DNA of 8,585 nt, taken from positions 1-8,585 of the forward strand of contig CAJVYT010000175.1 of NCBI GenBank assembly GCA_913009765.1, read 5' to 3'. The stretch comes from an uncultured candidate division Zixibacteria bacterium (GTDB lineage: Bacteria > Zixibacteria > MSB-5A5 > GN15 > FEB-12). Both the position numbers and the translations under genes were made by a program. Shown here in pieces: positions 5,290 to 8,585 of this stretch. How positions within the stretch are numbered: position 1 is the stretch's first letter; each line of letters opens with the position of its first letter. The notes under the pieces are model-generated. The model saw only the letters and a program-made list of their open reading frames with translations, made no database searches and was not told the DNA's origin.

Positions 5290-8200
5290 TTGAAATTTCA
5301 AAATTTTTATATTAAAAAGAAAAGAATTGAGTTGAAAAAAATATCAATAAATAAAAATCAGTATATTTATATCGTTGAATTTTTTCTGATACTTTTAATA
5401 AGTATTTTAGTTCATTCGGTGGCTCATTTTTATAATTTATGTGAGAAATTTAATTTCTTTCTAAAAACACATAATTATCTAAACCTTGAAGAGTTGTTTT
5501 TTTCATCCATCTTAGTGCTATGTGGCTTGATTATATTTTCAATTCGAAGATATCTTGAATTAAGAAAAGAGACAGCAGTTACTTCAATTACTAAGATAAA
5601 GTTACAAAATGAAGTTTCCGAGCGAACCGAGTCGGAAAATGCATTAAAAAATTCTGAAAAGAAATATCGGGAATTAATAGAACAGTCTGTTGAGGCAATT
5701 TATTTACAGGAAAACGGCAGATATGAAATTGTTAATAATAAATTTCTTGAATTATTCAAAATCACTCATGAGGATATTAATTCTGAGAATTTCACTCTGT
5801 TAGATTATACCCATCCCAAGTCAATTGCTTCTATGAAAGCAAGAATGCATAAAGTACAGACCGGCGAAAAAGTATCCGGCATGTACGAATTTACAGCAAT
5901 TACAAAAGATAAAAAGGAAATCGAATTAGAAGCATCTATTTCATATATATATACAGATGGTAAAATAAAAACACAGGGGATTTTACGGGATATAAGCAAA
6001 CGTAAACGTGCCGAGAGTATCCAATCGGCAATTTATATGATTTCAGATGCAACCAACATGACTAATCATTTAGAAGAGTTGATTGCCAATATTCATACAA
6101 TTTTAAAGTCAATAATATATGCCCCAAATTTTTATGTAGCTCTATACGATGATAAAACAGATACTTTTACCTCTCCCTATTTTGCCGACCAATTTGATAC
6201 TCTTGACGGCAAACCAATGAATCTGCAGGGGTCTCTCACCGATTTTATCCGAAGAACTGAAAAAGCTGCTATCATTGATGAAAATAAACATTTGGCATTA
6301 GTAGAAGCCGGTGAAGCAAAATTTATTTTAAAGCCTGCTAAAGTATGGATGGGAGCTCCTCTGAAAACATCTGTTGGAGTATTTGGTGTTGTTGCAGTTC
6401 AAAGTTATGAATCGTCTGAATCATATTCACAAGAAGACCTTGAACTATTGAGTTTAATTTCCGATCAAATTGCTATTGCTATTGAAAAGAAAAAAACTCA
6501 GGATGAGAAAGAAAAAAACAGGAAATTTTTTGAAACGCTTATCGATTCACTTTCCAATCCCTTATATGTCATAAATGTAGACGATTATACCATTGCTGCA
6601 GCAAATAATGCTGCCAAAGAATTAATCTTTAAGCATAACTTATCTGACAATCGTTGCTATAAACTTATTCATAATATTGGGAAACCATGTGACTCCCCGT
6701 CCCATCCATGTTCAATTGGTCATCTCGTTAAAACAAAACGTCCGATAAAATTTGAAAACGTCATTAAAAATGATAACGGTATTGATGTTACTTACGAAGT
6801 ACATGTGTTTCCTATATTTGATGATAAAGGTGAAGTTATTCAGATTATTGAAAATTATATTGATATTACAGAAAGAAAAAAAATAGAAAAAAAACTGATA
6901 GCACTTGCTGTTTTCCCCGAAGCAAATCCCAATATCGTTATGAGTATTAATAGAAAACAAGATATATTATATATGAACAAAGCTACAACGGTTGTGCTAA
7001 GAGAGTTGGGGATTTCAAAAGATAATATACAGCACTGTTTTCCCAAAAATATTGATGAATTAATCGAAACAATGCTCTCAGCAGGCAGTGGTATGCAGGA
7101 TGTGCTAGTCAAAGTAAATGAATCTTCCCTTGCATGGACATTTCATCCTGTTACCGGACAGGATGTTATTCACTGTTATGCTCATAATATAACACAACAG
7201 GTACAGCAGGCTGATGAGATAAATAAACTTTCTATGGTAGCAACTCAATCATCTAATATTATCACGATAACAGATCTTGATGGTGTTATTGAATATGTCA
7301 ATCCATACTTTACTCTTGTTGCAGGCTTTGAGAAAGAAGAAATTGTAGGTGAGAAGATTTCTAAGTTTAAATCAGGTAATATGAAGAATGAGCTGTATGA
7401 AGGTTTATGGCGTTCTATTTCAAACGGTATTAAATGGACCGGAAAGATTGAAAATAAAAAGAAAAATGGAGAACTGTATTGGGAAAGCAAAACTATTTCA
7501 CCGATTGTCAATGCTGACGGGAAAATAACAAGTTATATTTCTATCGGAACTGATATTACCAACGAGATTCAAATGCAGAGACAACTTGTTGAATCGGAAA
7601 AATTCTCAGCAATTGCTACTCTTGCAGCCGGTGTGGCTCACGAGTTTAAAAATTATTTAGGAGGTATCATCGGCAATGCTTCATTTTCATTAGATGAAAT
7701 AGATTCAGAAGAAGGTCTTTCATTAGCCAAAGAAACACTTACTAAAATTATTGATATGGGTGAAAAAGCAAACGATGTTGCGATGGCGTTGTTAACATTC
7801 TCAAAAGCGAAATCTGAAGACCGCAAAAAAGAAGATTTAAAAAAGATAATTACGCAGTCTGTTAAATTGATAGAAAAAGAACTGGGAACTCTTTCTATTG
7901 AAATTGCTACTCATTTTGATGATGTGCCCCCTGTAGAAGTTTCGTTATCGAAAATTCAGCAGCTTCTCTTAAATCTGTTCATAAATGCTAAACATGCAAT
8001 TGGAACGAACGGTGTTATTACAGTAACATTAATCAATAAAGGAGATGTTGTTGAGATTAAAATAGGTGATTCTGGAGGCGGTATCAATAAAGATAATCTC
8101 GATAAAATTTTTGACCCATTTTTCTCTACAAAAGGGGTGTGGGGTGAAGAAAAGGTATCTGGTACAGGGATGGGACTTTCAATTTGTCGTAACATCGCAA

Positions 8201-8444
8201 GAGAACATAATGGCGATTTAAGAGTGGATACGGTGTTGGGTGTTGGCTCTGTATTTACAATTTCTATCCCTATGTCTAAAGAGTCGAATATATCAGATAT
8301 AACAGTATATAAAAATGATAAAATTAAAGGACAAAATATTATTTTCTTTACACTGAATCATTCGATAGTTACCAATTACTATGAAGATATTTGCAAAAAC
8401 AATTTCCATATATTGTTAGTTGATAATTTTGATAAAATTGACAA
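5290..8444 (+). CDS. Membrane-anchored multi-PAS/GAF sensor histidine kinase, 3' end lost at contig edge
   Basis: This is a two-component sensor that autophosphorylates on histidine in response to an unidentified signal. Only 1051 residues are genomic; the ~22 residues that follow to the apparent stop at 8511 are adapter translation. In order: two membrane helices (about 25-46 and 66-86), PAS with PAC end (119-242), GAF (243-402), PAS with a Cys cluster (409-533), a divergent PAS (534-640) and a classical PAS (641-765). The HisKA dimerisation helix follows, with phospho-acceptor His784 in GVAHEFKNYLGGI, then the HATPase domain: N-box LLLNLFINAKHAI (892-904), G1 GDSGGGI (926-932), F-box FDPFFSTKG (941-949), G2 GTGMGL (958-963). 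Residues from about 1013 resemble the first strand-helix-strand of a receiver domain without its acidic residues. The start is TTG at 5290: there is no in-frame ATG before the membrane segments, and no clear ribosome site. Ligand and partner regulator are unknown; no response-regulator gene is visible in the window. Confidence 0.93.
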
Positions 8445-8510
8445 AGATCGGAAGAGCACACGTCTGAACTCCAGTCACACTGATATATCTCGTATGCCGT
8501 CTTCTGCTTG
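8445..8510 (+). other. Complete indexed Illumina TruSeq adapter
   Basis: From AGATCGGAAGAGCACACGTC onward the sequence matches the TruSeq indexed adapter through CCAGTCAC (ending 8478), an index ACTGATAT (8479-8486, the sequence I recall for TruSeq index 25) and the flow-cell end ATCTCGTATGCCGTCTTCTGCTTG (8487-8510, a standard 24-mer). It is synthetic DNA. It extends the kinase frame with the false peptide RKSTRLNSSH...SRMPSSA, a known contaminant signature in protein databases. Confidence 0.99.
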
Positions 8511-8585
8511 AAAAAAAAAATAAAATAAAAATAAAAAAAGAAAAAATAAACAAAAAAAAACTAAATAACAAATGTATCAGCTGAA
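8511..8585. other. A-rich read-through tail after the adapter
   Basis: Sequence after the adapter's terminal TTG is nearly all A with scattered T, C and G. This is the usual base-calling noise when a read runs off the end of a short library fragment. It is not genomic and contains no features. Confidence 0.9.

Noticed and set aside
16..8444. A novel defence, mobile or biosynthetic system across the window
   Set aside because: The four genes are an envelope protease, a transporter, a fork-repair ATPase and a sensor kinase with no shared pathway. No CRISPR array, nuclease, toxin, transposase or integrase motif is present.
8443..8511. Kinase C-terminus containing RKSTRLNSSH...SRMPSSA
   Set aside because: It is a translation of the TruSeq adapter with its index, not genomic sequence.
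8511..8585. A-rich stretch as a terminator tail or phase-variable tract
   Set aside because: It directly follows the adapter's final bases and has the pattern of read-through noise.

Overview
This is a metagenome- or single-cell-style contig of AT-rich bacterial DNA whose two ends are sequencing artefact. Bases 1-15 are the inner end of an Illumina TruSeq adapter. Bases 8445-8510 are the complete indexed TruSeq adapter, followed by an A-rich read-through tail to 8585. The biological insert is therefore about 16-8444, and both terminal genes are cut by the contig ends.

The insert holds four protein genes in two divergent pairs. On the minus strand, reading away from the centre, are a sodium:dicarboxylate (DAACS/GltP-family) symporter with a very unusual ~380-residue charged tail (3390-1039), then the membrane zinc protease HtpX (760-16, C-terminus missing). 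On the plus strand are RarA/MgsA, the replication-associated AAA+ ATPase (3839-5173), then a large membrane-anchored PAS-GAF-PAS-PAS-PAS histidine kinase (5290 to the adapter at ~8444, 3' end missing). The kinase appears to run into a receiver-like domain that lacks the usual acidic pocket. The divergent spacer (3391-3838) carries an imperfect inverted repeat and candidate promoters. The spacer between symporter and htpX (761-1038) carries a nested inverted-repeat element that can fold in two mutually exclusive ways.

The organism cannot be fixed from four genes. Low GC, the envelope protease HtpX, TTG starts for two of the four genes and a multi-PAS sensor kinase indicate a free-living bacterium. 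Spirochaetes or one of the Bacteroidetes/candidate-phylum groups are possible, but nothing here proves either.

The genes do not form one pathway: membrane-protein quality control, carboxylate uptake, replication-fork maintenance and signal sensing sit side by side. I see no CRISPR array, tRNA, rRNA, insertion sequence, phage gene or defence system. The most notable biology is the tailed symporter with altered binding-site residues, the kinase's Cys-rich PAS domain and its degenerate receiver-like end. The most useful practical point is that the apparent end of the kinase protein is adapter-encoded.
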